Source of the DNA: Pseudomonadota bacterium
GTDB taxonomy: Bacteria; Pseudomonadota; Alphaproteobacteria; Rhizobiales; Beijerinckiaceae
DNA: 32,245 bases
Assembly: GCA_023450615.1 (NCBI GenBank)
Contig: JAEXGT010000072.1
Location: 1-32,245 of the forward strand
Reading direction: 5' to 3'
Positions 32,052 to 32,245 of the stretch are shown piece by piece (position 1 is the stretch's first letter; the number at the start of each line of letters is the position of its first letter). The notes below the pieces were generated by a model. The model saw only the letters and a program-made list of their open reading frames with translations. It was not told the DNA's origin and searched no databases. The translations under genes were made by a program, and so were the position numbers.

Positions 32052-32245
32052 GTCTGGTGCAATACCTTGGGCTGAGTTGCGCTTTCGGCAAGGCTGCCAG
32101 AGGGGCAGGGTACCGTCAAGGAACCGGAACAAGGACGGCTTCGGCATCGAGGCGGGGGCTCTCTGATCCGCCCTCGCTTTGACGGACACCTCTGAACGCC
32201 CGGCACGGACACGGGCATAGGCCTAGGACGACAGTGACCTGTCGG

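Noticed and set aside
1..32245. CRISPR arrays or integron cassettes
   Set aside because: No regularly spaced direct repeats, cas-like genes or attC sites were seen.

Overview
The window looks like the chromosome (or a chromosome-borne accessory region) of an alphaproteobacterium, most likely Hyphomicrobiales (Rhizobiales). This is inferred from a high-GC background, an Atu4866-family protein, an IHF-beta-like gene, many SDR/LysR/TetR pairs, and an initiator-tRNA 3' end of the rhizobial type. The species cannot be named from sequence alone.

Layout. 1-73: 3' end of a tRNA (probably initiator tRNA-Met) and its terminator. 384-5080: a LysR regulator divergent from a + strand operon of enoyl-CoA hydratase, acyl-CoA synthetase, enoyl-CoA hydratase and a DppB-type ABC permease. 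This is an acyl-CoA catabolic cluster whose transporter is cut off by an IS6-family transposase remnant (5073-5265). 5318-5416 carries a roughly 100-bp repeat whose inverted partner lies 25 kb away at 30469-30565. 5464-8013: an Atu4866 protein, an SDR with a divergent LysR, and two opposed IS1182-like transposase scraps.

8150-21610 is the most coherent block. An AI-2E-family permease on the + strand is followed by a long run on the - strand. In transcription order this run is: DUF1269 protein; glycine-zipper lipoprotein; PAS sensor kinase and NarL/FixJ response regulator; AbgT transporter, M20 peptidase and SLC13/RCK_C permease; exported amidohydrolase and DUF4105 membrane protein. Five copies of a 16-bp palindromic element (consensus TYGGG-N6-CCYKR, best form TCGGG-N6-CCCGA) lie 45-130 bp upstream of five separate starts in this block, all in the same orientation. 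I propose that this is the regulon of the embedded two-component system. It would link uptake and hydrolysis of peptides or aminoacyl-glutamate compounds to cell-envelope proteins.

22085-30151: a patchwork of small catabolic or detoxification units with local regulators. These are an SDR with an AraC regulator, a TetR divergent from an SDR, two exported alpha/beta hydrolases of epoxide-hydrolase/dehalogenase type, a SnoaL-like protein with a twin-arginine signal, and a TetR facing the second hydrolase. Gene remnants (a phage-type HGG protein, an NADP/F420-oxidoreductase-like protein, a possible Gfo/Idh N-terminus) show repeated insertion and decay. Several palindromic operators are visible. 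30436-30566 is a MITE-like element. 30989-32051 holds a small hypothetical gene, a DUF4431-type secreted protein and an IHF-beta-like protein.
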